Notes under the pieces: generated by a model
Told to the model about the DNA's origin: nothing
The model's input: only the letters and a program-made list of their open reading frames with translations
Databases searched by the model: none
Shown here: positions 43,413 to 52,347 of the stretch, piece by piece
How positions within the stretch are numbered: position 1 is the stretch's first letter
Layout: every line of letters starts with the position of its first letter
Source: Thiorhodovibrio litoralis
GTDB lineage: Bacteria > Pseudomonadota > Gammaproteobacteria > Chromatiales > Chromatiaceae
Direction of reading: 5' to 3'
Length of the DNA: 64,000 nucleotides
Assembly (NCBI RefSeq): GCF_033954455.1
Contig: NZ_CP121473.1
Coordinates: 5,194,501-5,258,500, forward strand
Translations under genes and position numbers: made by a program

Positions 43413-44258
43413 ATGCACGTACCTGTAACCCTCCATCGGATGCTGAGCACCCTAGCGGTCCTCGGCCTATCGACGTCTCCTGCCACCGCCACTGCGGCCG
43501 ATTCGGTCGATCCCTTCGACGGTGACTGGCACTTCTCCCTGACGCCCTATCTCTGGCTGCCCAACGTCAACGGCACCCTCAATGGCAAGGTTCCGGGAGC
43601 CAACCTCAACCTCCCCGATTTCAACGTCAGCACCGAGATCGGTCCGAACGACTATCTGGAAAAACTCAAGTTCGGGGCTATGGCCAGTGGCGAGGTGCGT
43701 AAGGGCGAGTGGTCCGCCTTCACCGATATCATCTATATCGATTTCGGCAATCAGGACTCGCGCGTGCGCAACATCACCTATCCCGATGGCCGACCTTTAA
43801 GCGACATCAATGTGAAGGCCACCACCGACCTTTCGGCAACCGTCTGGACACTGGGGGGAGCCCGCACGCTGGTGCACAACCGCAAGGGAAACCTGGATCT
43901 GTTGGCGGGTTTTCGCTATGTAGGCATCGCTTCCAAAGTGAAGCTGAACACCCAGGGCACCGATGGCCTGCTCGACCTCGACCGCAACAAGTCGCGCGAC
44001 TTGACCGAGTGGGACGGCATCCTCGGGGTCAAGGGCCAGATTCGCTTCGGCGACGGTCGCTGGACCATGCCCTACTACCTGGATGTCGGCACCGGCTCAT
44101 CGAACTGGACCTGGCAGGCACTGGTCGGCGTGGGCTACGCCTTCGACTGGGGCGAGGTCAGCCTTTCCATTCGCAGTCTCTCCTACGATTTCAACGACAA
44201 GCATGACGCGGATCTGCGCATGACCGGCCCTGCTTTGGGAGCGTCCTTCCGCTGGTAA
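43413..44258 (+). CDS. outer-membrane beta-barrel protein
   Basis: A 281-residue protein with a signal peptide ending near ATATA. Alternating hydrophobic/polar strands follow (WHFSLTPYLWLPNVNGTL, WSAFTDIIYIDFGN, GNLDLLAGFRYVGI, WTWQALVGVGYAFDWGEVSL), ending in ALGASFRW with a terminal aromatic residue. This is the expected form of a 10-12 strand outer-membrane barrel. The transported or bound substance is unknown. GGAAA lies upstream of the ATG, and a copy of the dispersed 20-bp element lies 113 bases upstream. A second barrel gene follows 58 bases later. Confidence 0.8.
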   Translation: MHVPVTLHRMLSTLAVLGLSTSPATATAADSVDPFDGDWHFSLTPYLWLPNVNGTLNGKVPGANLNLPDFNVSTEIGPNDYLEKLKFGAMASGEVRKGEWSAFTDIIYIDFGNQDSRVRNITYPDGRPLSDINVKATTDLSATVWTLGGARTLVHNRKGNLDLLAGFRYVGIASKVKLNTQGTDGLLDLDRNKSRDLTEWDGILGVKGQIRFGDGRWTMPYYLDVGTGSSNWTWQALVGVGYAFDWGEVSLSIRSLSYDFNDKHDADLRMTGPALGASFRW

Positions 44259-44316
44259 GTGAACGATCTCGACCCCGATATCGATACCGAATATTTAACC
44301 CGCGTAGACTCCATTG

Positions 44317-45138
44317 ATGAAGAAACACCCTTTTTCCAGGCGGATGATCCGCGCGCTGGCAATACTGGCATCGCTGACAGCCGCCCCAGCCATGGCCGAG
44401 ATGAGCGCAGAGGAACTCGCCAAGCTCGCCCAGAACCCGGTCGGTAACCTGATCAGCGTCCCCTTTCAGAACAACACCAATCTGAACTATGGGCCGGAGG
44501 GCGGCACGCAAAATATCCTCAATATCCAGCCGGTGATCCCGATCTCGATTAACGAAGATTGGAACATCATCACCCGTACCATCGTGCCCGTGGTCTGGAT
44601 GCCATCGCTGGGCGAAGGAATCGGCAGCACGACTGGCATCGGGGATACTGTTTTCACGGCCTTTTTGTCGCCGGCCAAGCCCGGCAAATGGATCTGGGGG
44701 GTCGGTCCCGTCGTCCAACTCCCGACCAACACCAGCGACGAGCTGGGGAACGGTAACTGGGGGCTTGGGCCGTCTGTGGTGCTCTTGCATATGGAGCACG
44801 GCAATCCGTGGGTCTATGGCGCCCTGGTGAATAACGTCTGGTCGCTGAGCAGCAACCAGCAGGGCGGTTCCTACAACAACGGGCTGATTCAGCCTTTCCT
44901 CAACTACAACTTCAAAGGCGGCCTGTATCTGACCTCCGCGCCGATCATCACCGCCAATTGGAACGCCGACAGTAACAACCGCTGGACCATTCCGGTCGGC
45001 GGCGGCATTGGCAAAATCACACACCTCGGCAAGCTGCCGGTGAACATGCAGCTCTCCGGATACTACAACGCCGTGAGCCCGGATTTCGGTGCCGACTGGC
45101 AGATTCGCGCGCAAGTCCAGTTTATGTTTCCCAAATAG
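44317..45138 (+). CDS. outer-membrane transporter-like protein (neuromedin U-like)
   Basis: A 273-residue exported protein. The signal peptide ends at MAEMSAEE, followed by ELAKLAQNPVGNLISVPFQNNTNLNYGP. That sequence, with later GIGDTVFTAFLSPAKPGKWIWGVGPVVQLPT and LNYNFKGGLYLTSAPIITANW, is the family often labelled neuromedin U or putative transporter. It probably forms an outer-membrane barrel (final residues QVQFMFPK). A TTG directly before the ATG could serve as start but adds only one residue. It probably belongs to the same transcript as the barrel gene before it. Confidence 0.8.
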   Translation: MKKHPFSRRMIRALAILASLTAAPAMAEMSAEELAKLAQNPVGNLISVPFQNNTNLNYGPEGGTQNILNIQPVIPISINEDWNIITRTIVPVVWMPSLGEGIGSTTGIGDTVFTAFLSPAKPGKWIWGVGPVVQLPTNTSDELGNGNWGLGPSVVLLHMEHGNPWVYGALVNNVWSLSSNQQGGSYNNGLIQPFLNYNFKGGLYLTSAPIITANWNADSNNRWTIPVGGGIGKITHLGKLPVNMQLSGYYNAVSPDFGADWQIRAQVQFMFPK

Positions 45139-45219
45139 GATTGAGCTTCAATCCTGATATCAACAGGCGCCGCCATGGGGATGCGCCTAGCATCACGCAA
45201 CCTAAAGAGAGACTTGATT

Positions 45220-45483
45220 ATGTCGATTCGTACCCTGTTGACAACAACTGCACTGAGCGCCGTGATTGGACTCACCAGCGGCTTGGCCCTGGCCGAGTCT
45301 AAAACCGCGATGGAAGATGCCGCCATCAAGGCGGATGAGGCAGCCGAGGCAGACGCACTGGCCGCAGAGATCGTCGATGAGGAAGCCGTCATCGTCGATG
45401 AAGTCGAAAATGCCGTGGAGCACGAACAGGCCAAGGAAGCCGCCAAGCAAGGCGCGCGGGATTTGATGGATACGAAACACTGA
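45220..45483 (+). CDS. small acidic Ala/Glu-rich periplasmic protein
   Basis: An 87-residue protein. Signal peptide MSIRTLLTTTALSAVIGLTSGLALA is followed by a highly charged helical mature part (KTAMEDAAIKADEAAEADALAAEIVDEE...HEQAKEAAKQGARDLMDTKH) with no Cys. It likely forms a single amphipathic helix or coiled coil. Function is unknown. The 3' end and its flank occur a second time as a remnant at 17150-17230. AGAGAG about 10 bases upstream supports this ATG. Confidence 0.7.
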   Translation: MSIRTLLTTTALSAVIGLTSGLALAESKTAMEDAAIKADEAAEADALAAEIVDEEAVIVDEVENAVEHEQAKEAAKQGARDLMDTKH

Positions 45484-45630
45484 TCAGCGAGTGATCTGAA
45501 TCCAGATTCATCCCGTGAACATCGGGAGCCTGAACAAAGCGTTCTTCAAGCGAAAAGACGAATGGGCAGGTCCCTGATCTGCACGACAGTCTTCCCCCGA
45601 TTCAACAACCCATCAGCGAAGAGTAAAACA

Positions 45631-46083
45631 ATGTTCCATTCCTATTCCAAAATGATCGGCGCGGCTGCCATGACCGCCATGATGCTTTTCGGCAGTCTGG
45701 CCATCGCCGGGGACGACAAACAGCCAGTTGGTGCGGTCTCCATTCAAGAAAAAGAACTCGGATTGATCATTGGCGGAAGCAAGGGTAGCGGGACCTTGAC
45801 ATTCCAGGGCGAAGAGCACCAATTCAAGCTCAAGGGTATCAGTCTTGGGGCCAATGTCGGCATGTCCAAAATGAGTGCCTCTGGTGAGGTCTACGATCTG
45901 ACTAACGTTTCAGAGTTTCCGGGCACCTACACCAAGCTTGACGCCAGCGTCGCCTTGGGCGGCGGCATGGGCGGACTGCGCTTGAAAAACCAGAATGGCG
46001 TGATTTTGGTACTGCACTCACGCACCCAAGGCGTCGATCTCAATCTTGGAAGCATGAGCGGAATGACTGTCACGATGGAGTAG
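45631..46083 (+). CDS. DUF1134/EipA-like periplasmic protein
   Basis: A 150-residue exported protein. Signal peptide ends at SLAIAGDD. The mature part (GLIIGGSKGSGTLTFQGEEHQFKLKGISLGANVGMSKMSASGEVYDL, then FPGTYTKLDASVALGGGMGGLRLKNQNGVILVLHS) follows the DUF1134 pattern. In that family the alphaproteobacterial EipA affects envelope integrity. No catalytic residues stand out. A hairpin terminator closes the gene. GAAGAG upstream of the ATG acts as ribosome site. Confidence 0.75.
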   Translation: MFHSYSKMIGAAAMTAMMLFGSLAIAGDDKQPVGAVSIQEKELGLIIGGSKGSGTLTFQGEEHQFKLKGISLGANVGMSKMSASGEVYDLTNVSEFPGTYTKLDASVALGGGMGGLRLKNQNGVILVLHSRTQGVDLNLGSMSGMTVTME

Positions 46084-46120
46084 AGATGAATCCCCGCAAG
46101 CTGTTTTCCATCTGACTGTC

Positions 46121-46172
46121 TGCCGCTTGCCCGGCGATGCATGCAACCGGGCATGCAACCGGGCGAGCGGCA
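46121..46172 (+). terminator. long hairpin after the DUF1134 gene, with a 12-bp duplication in its loop
   Basis: TGCCGCTTGCCCGG pairs with CCGGGCGAGCGGCA over 14 positions, allowing one G-U pair. The loop contains CATGCAACCGGG twice in tandem (46140-46163). There is no T run after it. Confidence 0.65.
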
Positions 46173-46475
46173 TCGCAATGACGGTTTCTCCGAGTCTTGA
46201 GAAATATGCAAGCGGGGGGTGTTAAGCAAGAGTGACACTCATTTGGGCCAGGTTGGCCGACAGCTTGCGTGTGCTTTTTGGCTTAACTTACGGCGATGCC
46301 ACCCAAGGGTTGATTACATCAATCCCTCCAGCCACGAAAGGGCTGGTGTCGCGCGTCGCCACTATCATTGTGTGCGCCGATGCCGTGGCTGCAACAAGTG
46401 GTTACGCTCTTCGATCTGCACATGCGGTTGCCACAGCGCGCGTCGCGATGGGCCGCAGTCTCCGCTATCCGTCGC
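46173..46475. other. intergenic region, no gene recognised
   Basis: About 300 bases. Plus-strand frames of 80-105 codons exist here but have no ribosome site, no recognisable domain, and overlap the acetyltransferase end. I see no support for a gene. Confidence 0.4.
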
Positions 46476-47365
46476 TTATTGCATGACGGCACAGTCCCCG
46501 CTCCTTGCACCAGAAAGCTCCTCCCAGCACGGATAGCTGAGCCCCGGAATGCGCGGGGTGCGCACGGGCAGGCCATGGTGGCGAGCATAGGCTTCCCAAA
46601 GCTGGATCTTGTGGGCTAGACCCTCTGGCATACCGGCGTCCATCCAGCGTAGTCGATCCGCCCAGGTCTGCTCGCTGCGGATCAGCGGCCAGCCCTGCAC
46701 CCCTAGCCAGAGCGCTAATGTTGGCTCCCAGTGCAACCTGTTAGCGCGGTCTTCGCGCTCTGCCTCGGTGCGGTGGTCGCTCCAGAGCAATTGCTCGCCA
46801 TCGCGTGTGGCGGTGAAGAGCGGCGTTTGATCCTGCTCACGCAGCAGATCAATGCACCCCGGTCTGACTCGAATCTGCGGCGGCGGCTGGTCGCGCCAGC
46901 GCACCAGACTCAGCGCGTGCTTCCAGTTGACCACCGCAAACCCGGCATTGAGATACAGCCGCACCGCCGGCTGCCAGAGCCAGTCCGTCTCCAGCCGCAG
47001 TGCCGACAGGCCCACCTGCTCCACAGCAGAAAAGAGTGCGCTCAGCAGCCGCGTTGCATGCCCCTGTCGGCGGCGTTCCGGAAAGACATACAAGCTCGCA
47101 AAACCGAGGTGCGGTCCAGCCCAGCCAAAGTCCCAGACCTGCAACGCCAGGGTGCCCAGTCGCTCGCCATCAGCGATGAGCCAATAGGATTGGTACCAGT
47201 CGGAATCGCGCGGGTCGGTGATCCGCTCGCCGGGCAGCAGCAAGCGCGCCAAAGGGTGCGGGCGCTAGCGTCGTCCAGGTCGAGCGGCACCAGGGTCGGC
47301 GTCGCGGACTGCAGCCGCTCGGCCACCTGCCGGTGCAAGGCTTTCAGTTCGTCATCATCGATCAT
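46476..47365 (-). pseudogene. GNAT-family acetyltransferase broken by a one-base frameshift
   Basis: The N-terminus MIDDDELKALHRQVAERLQSATPTLVPLDLDD... lies in one frame. From about 47258 the reading must shift to continue with LARLLLPGERITDPRDSDWYQSYWL. Adding one T to the CCCTTTGG run joins the frames. The rest holds the GNAT core: LGTLALQVWDFGWAG, FASLYVFPERRRQGHATRLL (acetyl-CoA loop, R/Q-x-x-G-x-A) and LYLNAGFAVV. The joined protein would be about 295 residues. The substrate is unknown. The break is either a real mutation or a sequence error. Translation of the second part alone would need an internal TTG. Confidence 0.75.
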
Positions 47366-47367
47366 CG

Positions 47368-48159
47368 TCAGTTTCGCAAGCGATCATCAAGAACCCCGAC
47401 CGCCTGCAACGCCTCTCGCGTGAGCCGTTGGCGGAGCGGCAGATCGGTTTCGTGCTCAACCAGGATGTTGGTCGCAAAGAACCATTGATCGGTCTCGGTC
47501 TCAACATAGCCGACATACCAACCGACGTTCGGCGTGACGCGCGTCGCCCAGCCTGTCTTGGCCCAGATTGAATACTCTGGCGTTTTCTCTACCAGCATGA
47601 TAGCTCGCAGCGTCTCATACGCTGATGCGCTGAAAGGCAGAGAACGCTGGTAAAGCTTCTTGAGAAACGCAACCTGCTCCATTGCGCTGATGGTGAGCGT
47701 CCCGTCGAGCCAAAAGGTGGTTTCCGAAAATGGCTCATTCAGCTCGCCATAATCAAGCGCTTGCAGATAAGCCCGATAAGGCTCCGCACCGACCTGACTC
47801 GCGAGTTGCTGAAAGCACCAAACACAGGAGATCTTAAAGGCACTCTCCACCGTCTGATTATGATTCCAAGCGGAAATCTCGTGAATTCGCCCATCCCATT
47901 TGAACACAGCATCCTTGCCGGAAATGACCTGCTCTTCGAGGGAGATCAGCGTATTCGGTATCTTGAATGTCGACGCCGGCGAGAACCTTTGGCGTGCTCG
48001 GGATTCGTTATAGATAAAGGTCTGCTCGCCGCTCAGCGATGAAATCACCGTCGTTCCTTCGACGCCGCCGCGGGCAAAGACCTCGGCGAGCGCCGCGTCA
48101 TCCGCCATCAGTTGGCCTGCAAAAAGGACGAAAAGCGCACAAACCAAACACTTGCTCAT
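47368..48159 (-). CDS. class D (OXA-type) beta-lactamase
   Basis: A 263-residue exported enzyme that opens the beta-lactam ring. Signal peptide ends at GQLMA. Active-site motifs are STFK (nucleophile Ser63, carbamylated Lys66), SCV (111-113) and KTG (201-203), with WYVGYVE after it. The usual YGN motif reads YGE here (137-139). The closest layout is the chromosomal OXA group found in environmental gammaproteobacteria. It lies between the LysM gene and the broken acetyltransferase, not in an integron or next to a transposase. So it is probably resident rather than newly acquired. Confidence 0.92.
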   Translation of the reverse strand: MSKCLVCALFVLFAGQLMADDAALAEVFARGGVEGTTVISSLSGEQTFIYNESRARQRFSPASTFKIPNTLISLEEQVISGKDAVFKWDGRIHEISAWNHNQTVESAFKISCVWCFQQLASQVGAEPYRAYLQALDYGELNEPFSETTFWLDGTLTISAMEQVAFLKKLYQRSLPFSASAYETLRAIMLVEKTPEYSIWAKTGWATRVTPNVGWYVGYVETETDQWFFATNILVEHETDLPLRQRLTREALQAVGVLDDRLRN

Positions 48160-48186
48160 GACTTCAAACGCACTCAGCAGGGCAAG

Positions 48187-48218
48187 CGCATAGACCCGAA
48201 CCACTCGGTGTCTATGCG
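48187..48218 (-). terminator. hairpin after the LysM gene
   Basis: CGCATAGAC and GTCTATGCG form the stem, extended by CCGA/TCGG with a small bulge, between the LysM stop and the beta-lactamase start. It probably ends the LysM transcript. Confidence 0.6.
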
Positions 48219-48270
48219 TCGCCTTGTGGGAATTGGACTTTTCGGCCAGCGTGCCCGGGCGGTTGATCAG

Positions 48271-48660
48271 TTAATCCGGGATTTGCAGGGTCTGACCGGC
48301 AGCGATCGTGTCACCGCTGAGTTCGTTGACCGCTTCCAGGGCAGCGATTGTTGTCCCGAATCGACGCGCAATTTCGTACAGATCATCGCCGGCTGCGACG
48401 GTATAGACCCCGGTCTCAGGGTTGAAATAGCCAGTCGCATGCAGCGGTGGGATATAAATCACTGTGCCAACCGTGATCTCGTCGGTCTCCATTCCGTTAG
48501 TTACCAGGATTTGCTCCACGGTCAGGTCATAGTTTCCGGCGACAGTCTGCATGTCCTCTCCCTCAGTCAAGGTATAGGCAACAACGCTGTCGGTTGCGGC
48601 GTGGGCAGTGCCAAAGCCGAAGATGAGGACTGCGGACAGTGCGAGAGTTTTCGTGTTCAT
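48271..48660 (-). CDS. exported LysM-domain protein
   Basis: A 129-residue protein. The signal peptide ends at GTAHA. Two LysM-like units follow: VAYTLTEGEDMQTVAGNYDLTVEQILVTNGMETDEITVGTVIYIP and GVYTVAAGDDLYEIARRFGTTIAALEAVNELSGDTIAAGQTLQIP. LysM binds peptidoglycan N-acetylglucosamine. No enzyme domain is attached, so it likely serves as a wall-binding protein. The start with AAGGGTG about 10 bases upstream is preferred over one 4 codons earlier. A copy of the dispersed 20-bp element lies 135 bases upstream. Confidence 0.85.
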   Translation of the reverse strand: MNTKTLALSAVLIFGFGTAHAATDSVVAYTLTEGEDMQTVAGNYDLTVEQILVTNGMETDEITVGTVIYIPPLHATGYFNPETGVYTVAAGDDLYEIARRFGTTIAALEAVNELSGDTIAAGQTLQIPD

Positions 48661-49002
48661 TGTACTTATCACCCTTCAAATGGTTCTGATTGATGGTCTG
48701 CCCCGGCCAATCCCGGCGTGTCTTCTTGGGCTGACCCTGAGGTTAATCGGCGCGATGCGATTGCGCGCGGATGTTGCCAGGATTTTTCTCCGCAGTCTGA
48801 CCATTTTGCGCCAAATGGCTGAGCTTCAGGCTGGACATCGACGATAATCTCGGGGCGTCATACCCGTCAGCCGTTTGAACTGCCGTGAAACTCATTCGTT
48901 TGATTCCGGTCCGGCGGTTAAGATGTCTCAAGTGGGATTGATTGCGTCCGCAGCATCCTAAGCATCCGCTCAACGTTTCGAGACCGCACAGCACGCACCA
49001 GC
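48661..49002. other. divergent intergenic region between LysM and c-di-GMP genes
   Basis: About 340 bases holding a copy of the dispersed 20-bp element facing the LysM gene. No ribosome site of usual strength precedes the diguanylate cyclase gene. No other structure is recognised. Confidence 0.45.
48795..48814 (-). promoter_or_regulatory. dispersed 20-bp element upstream of the LysM gene
   Basis: TTGGCGCAAAATGGTCAGAC on the minus strand, then 14 bases, then CTGGCAACAT. It lies 135 bases before the LysM start. Confidence 0.65.
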
Positions 49003-51591
49003 ATGTCCAAGACCAAATCATCTGATTTCCAGAGGGAAAAACCTTTAGAAGGACAGGGGTTTGCTGTCAAGTTGGTCCAGCAGTTGGTGATTCCGACCTT
49101 TGTTCTCGACGCCGAGTGCAAGGTTATCGTCTGGAACGAGGCTTGCGAACGTCTGACGGGCATGCCCGCTGAGGAAGTCCTGGGCACGCGGGAACATTGG
49201 CGCGCCTTCTACGGCGAGCCGCGCCCCTGCCTGGTCGACCTGATCGTCCTGGAACGCACTGGGGAAATCGGTCATTTCTATGACAGCCATGAGGTCCGTC
49301 CGGGTCAGGCATTCGCCGCCCATGCCGAGAATTGGTGCGTCATGCCACTGCTTGGCAGCGAACTCTACCTGTCGATCGACGCCGGGCTGATTCGGGACGA
49401 GACGGGCCGGGTCATTGGCGCCGTCGAAACCCTGCGCGACATGTCCGAAAGTAAGCTCGCGGATCGAAAACTCCGGTTAATTGCCAGCGTCTTCGAGCAT
49501 TCGCAGGAAGGCATTGTCATCACAGATCCCAAGGCCAGCATTCTCGATGTCAACGCATCCTTTACCAGGGTGACCGGGTACTCGCGCGAGGAAGCGCTGG
49601 GACAGACGCCCGCCCTGCTCAAATCGGGTCTGCAAGAGGCGTCCTTTTATCAGGATCTGTGGAGTCGACTCCATGAAACCGGTCAGTGGCAGGGGGAGAT
49701 CTGGAACCGCAAGAAATCCGGTGAAGTCTATCCGGAAATTCTCCATATCAACGCAGTTAAGAACGCGGCTCGTGAGGTCACGCACTATGTCGGCATGTTC
49801 ATCGACATCACCGACCTGAAACACACGCAGCAGCGCCTGGAGGCGCTAGCCCATTACGATGCCTTGACCGATCTGCCCAACCGGGTACTCCTGGCCGAGC
49901 GTCTCCATCAGACACTGTCCAACGCCAAGCGCTTCGAGCGACTGGTCGCCATCTGCTTTCTCGATCTGGACGATTTCAAGCTCGTCAATGACCGGCATGG
50001 CCATGAGATCGGCGACCGGCTCCTCATCGAGATCGCCAATCGCCTGCGGGGGACCCTGCGCGGCGGCGACACGGTCGCGCGTCTAGGGGGCGACGAATTC
50101 GTGCTCCTGCTTGCCGAGCTGGACAATGCCAACGAATTGGAGGCGATCCTCGACCGGATCTTCGATGCCGTGGCCAAGCCCTTTCGGACCAACGACATCG
50201 ACCTGGGTGTCTCGGCCAGCATTGGCGTCACCCTGTATCCATTCGACGATTCCGACCCGGACACTCTGCTGCGACATGCCGACCAAGCCATGTATCTGGC
50301 CAAGCAGCAGGGCCGTAATCGCTATCATCTGTTCGATCAGGACGCGGCCAGGGAGCTTCGCGATCAGCACCGTGAGCTTGATCGCATCCGCGAAGCCCTG
50401 CAGCACGGAGAATTCCGGCTTTATTACCAACCCAAGGTGAATATGCGCACCGGTGAGGTCGTGGGGATGGAAGCCCTAATCCGCTGGCAGCACCCCGAGC
50501 GTGGCCTCCTCGGGCCGATGGAGTTTTTACCCTCCGTGGAGAAACTCCACATGATCGTAGATATCGGCGAGTGGGTCTTGCATGAGGCGCTGGCGCAGAT
50601 GGAACAATGGGCGTTGAACGGCGAGCCGATAGCTGTCAGCGTCAATATCGCCGCGCGTCAATTTCAGCATATCGATTTCGTGGCACGTCTGCGGGCGATC
50701 CTGGCCGAGCATCCGGATGTCCCCGCGCATCTGCTGGAACTCGAAATCCTCGAAAGCACCGCCCTGGAGGATGTCGATATGATGCGCGAGGTGATGGCCG
50801 CCTGTCAGGCCATCGGCGTGACTTTCGCGCTTGATGATTTCGGCACCGGCTATTCGTCACTCAGTTATCTCAAACAGTTGCCAGCCGAAACACTGAAGAT
50901 CGATCAGTCGTTCGTCCGCGACATGCTCGACGATCAGGAAGATCTGGCCATCATCGAAGGTGTCATCGGGCTGGCCAGTGTCTTTAATAAGAAGGTGATT
51001 GCCGAGGGCGTTGAGACGGCGGAACACGGGGTGCTCCTGATGCACTTTGGTTGCGATTGCGCCCAGGGTTATGGGATCGGTTACCCTATGCCGGCAGCCG
51101 AGGTGGCGGCTTGGACGCGAGCCTTCACACCGGACTGGAAATGGGATCACTTGGCCCGGAATGAATGGGACGGCATCGATATGCCGCTTCTGCTGGCCCA
51201 GTATGAACATATCAAATGGGTCCAGCGGGTCATCGGTTCAGCCAAGGGCGCAGACATTGACATGTCGCGGGATGAGCTTGAGAACCCTGGCCGTTGCCGT
51301 TTTGGTGTCTGGTACGCGGGAGAGGGAAAAAAGCGCTACGGTCACTTACCCGAATACCAGGAGATCGACGCCATCCACCGGCGTATTCATGAGGTCGGCA
51401 CCGAAATCATTCGCCTGAACGACGGCGGCGAGTCCGAGTCTCTGAGTGGGGCGTGCGATGAATTGCTCGCACTCAAGGGCCAGATTCTTGATCGACTCAG
51501 CCGCTTGCAGCAGATGGTGGCGACGGTCTTGTCTGCTGCGCAAGACACGCACGATCTCAACACAACCTTCAGCCAGTCGATAACAAAGTGA
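49003..51591 (+). CDS. PAS-PAS-GGDEF-EAL protein with C-terminal CZB zinc-binding domain
   Basis: An 862-residue cytoplasmic protein with no membrane segment. Two PAS domains (about 20-150 and 155-280; ILDVNASFTRVTGYSREEALG) precede a GGDEF domain with GGDEF at 362-366 and an RxxD inhibitory site (RGGD, 353-356). An EAL domain follows (GMEALIRW, EAL at 490-492; DDFGTGYSSLSYLKQLP). Both c-di-GMP synthesis and breakdown motifs look intact. The last 130 residues form a CZB domain: HIKW, CRFGVWYAGEGKKRYGHL, then HRRIH. In known proteins its His3Cys site binds zinc and controls the attached enzyme. So this enzyme may set c-di-GMP level by zinc or hypochlorite. Its 3' end occurs as a decayed copy at 54471-54593. 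Confidence 0.92.
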   Translation: MSKTKSSDFQREKPLEGQGFAVKLVQQLVIPTFVLDAECKVIVWNEACERLTGMPAEEVLGTREHWRAFYGEPRPCLVDLIVLERTGEIGHFYDSHEVRPGQAFAAHAENWCVMPLLGSELYLSIDAGLIRDETGRVIGAVETLRDMSESKLADRKLRLIASVFEHSQEGIVITDPKASILDVNASFTRVTGYSREEALGQTPALLKSGLQEASFYQDLWSRLHETGQWQGEIWNRKKSGEVYPEILHINAVKNAAREVTHYVGMFIDITDLKHTQQRLEALAHYDALTDLPNRVLLAERLHQTLSNAKRFERLVAICFLDLDDFKLVNDRHGHEIGDRLLIEIANRLRGTLRGGDTVARLGGDEFVLLLAELDNANELEAILDRIFDAVAKPFRTNDIDLGVSASIGVTLYPFDDSDPDTLLRHADQAMYLAKQQGRNRYHLFDQDAARELRDQHRELDRIREALQHGEFRLYYQPKVNMRTGEVVGMEALIRWQHPERGLLGPMEFLPSVEKLHMIVDIGEWVLHEALAQMEQWALNGEPIAVSVNIAARQFQHIDFVARLRAILAEHPDVPAHLLELEILESTALEDVDMMREVMAACQAIGVTFALDDFGTGYSSLSYLKQLPAETLKIDQSFVRDMLDDQEDLAIIEGVIGLASVFNKKVIAEGVETAEHGVLLMHFGCDCAQGYGIGYPMPAAEVAAWTRAFTPDWKWDHLARNEWDGIDMPLLLAQYEHIKWVQRVIGSAKGADIDMSRDELENPGRCRFGVWYAGEGKKRYGHLPEYQEIDAIHRRIHEVGTEIIRLNDGGESESLSGACDELLALKGQILDRLSRLQQMVATVLSAAQDTHDLNTTFSQSITK

Positions 51592-52118
51592 CATAACTTG
51601 CAGCCCATGCCGAGAATTTGGCGCGCATCGACGCAGCACTGGCGGCCGGCGACATCGCACTGGCCGAGCGTGGGGCACACAGTTTGGCCGGTGCCGCCGG
51701 CAATCTGGGGCTGATGGCAATTCGCACCGCCGCGCGGGCGCTGGAAGATGCGCTAAGAGACCAGCCGCCGGCGGATGCCGCGCTGGCCGAGGCACGCGCG
51801 CAGCTCGCCGAGCGGCTGGAGCCAGCAATGGTCGCCATCGCCGCCTGGCGCGACCAGGCTGATAAGGATCAGACGACTACTCAGGCACCGGTCGAGCCGC
51901 CCACAGCGGTCAGCCGCGAACGCCTGCAAGCCGTGCTGGCGCGACTGTACGAGTTGGCCCAGGCATACGATCCGCTCGCGGAGGACCTGTGGCAAGAGGA
52001 GAACATCTTGCTGCAGGCTGGCCTCACCCCGCATCAATATCGACGCCTGGAGCGACAAATCACCGGCTATCGGTTTGCCGAAGCCAGCGAGACGCTGGCT
52101 CAGTTGCGGAAAACATAA
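51592..52118 (+). pseudogene. HPt-containing 3' remnant of a hybrid sensor kinase
   Basis: A frame with no ATG start runs HAENLARIDAALAAGDIALAERGAHSLAGAAGNLGLMAIRTAARALEDAL. It resembles an HPt domain around its phosphorylated His (AHSLAGAAGNLG, normally HSLKGxAxxxG). A second helical part (RERLQAVLARLYELAQAYDPLAEDLWQEENILLQAGL) is like the linker found at the end of BarA-type kinases. The kinase and receiver parts are missing, and the remnant starts right after the c-di-GMP gene, so the join looks like a deletion. A start at TTG 51618 could still give a 166-residue protein. Confidence 0.5.
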
Positions 52119-52347
52119 CGACGCCTGTCGCTTCCTGCCCAGTGCTAATGATGAAGCGCCGATGACCGCCGCGGACACAAAGCCTGAACAATCGCGGACT
52201 CGCCCGCGCTCCGGATTCCGGCCATCCACGCCCTTGCACCGCTTTGGGCTGCTGTTCGCCTACTTTCTGGGAGTCGACGGCCAGCATCGCGCCTGCGGAC
52301 TGCAGGCCATTACAGTGCTCAAACAGCGGATCCTGGCTGAACATCAG

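Noticed and set aside
46232-46536. Plus-strand frames of 84 and 105 codons
   Set aside because: No ribosome site, no domain, and part overlaps the end of the acetyltransferase gene in antisense.
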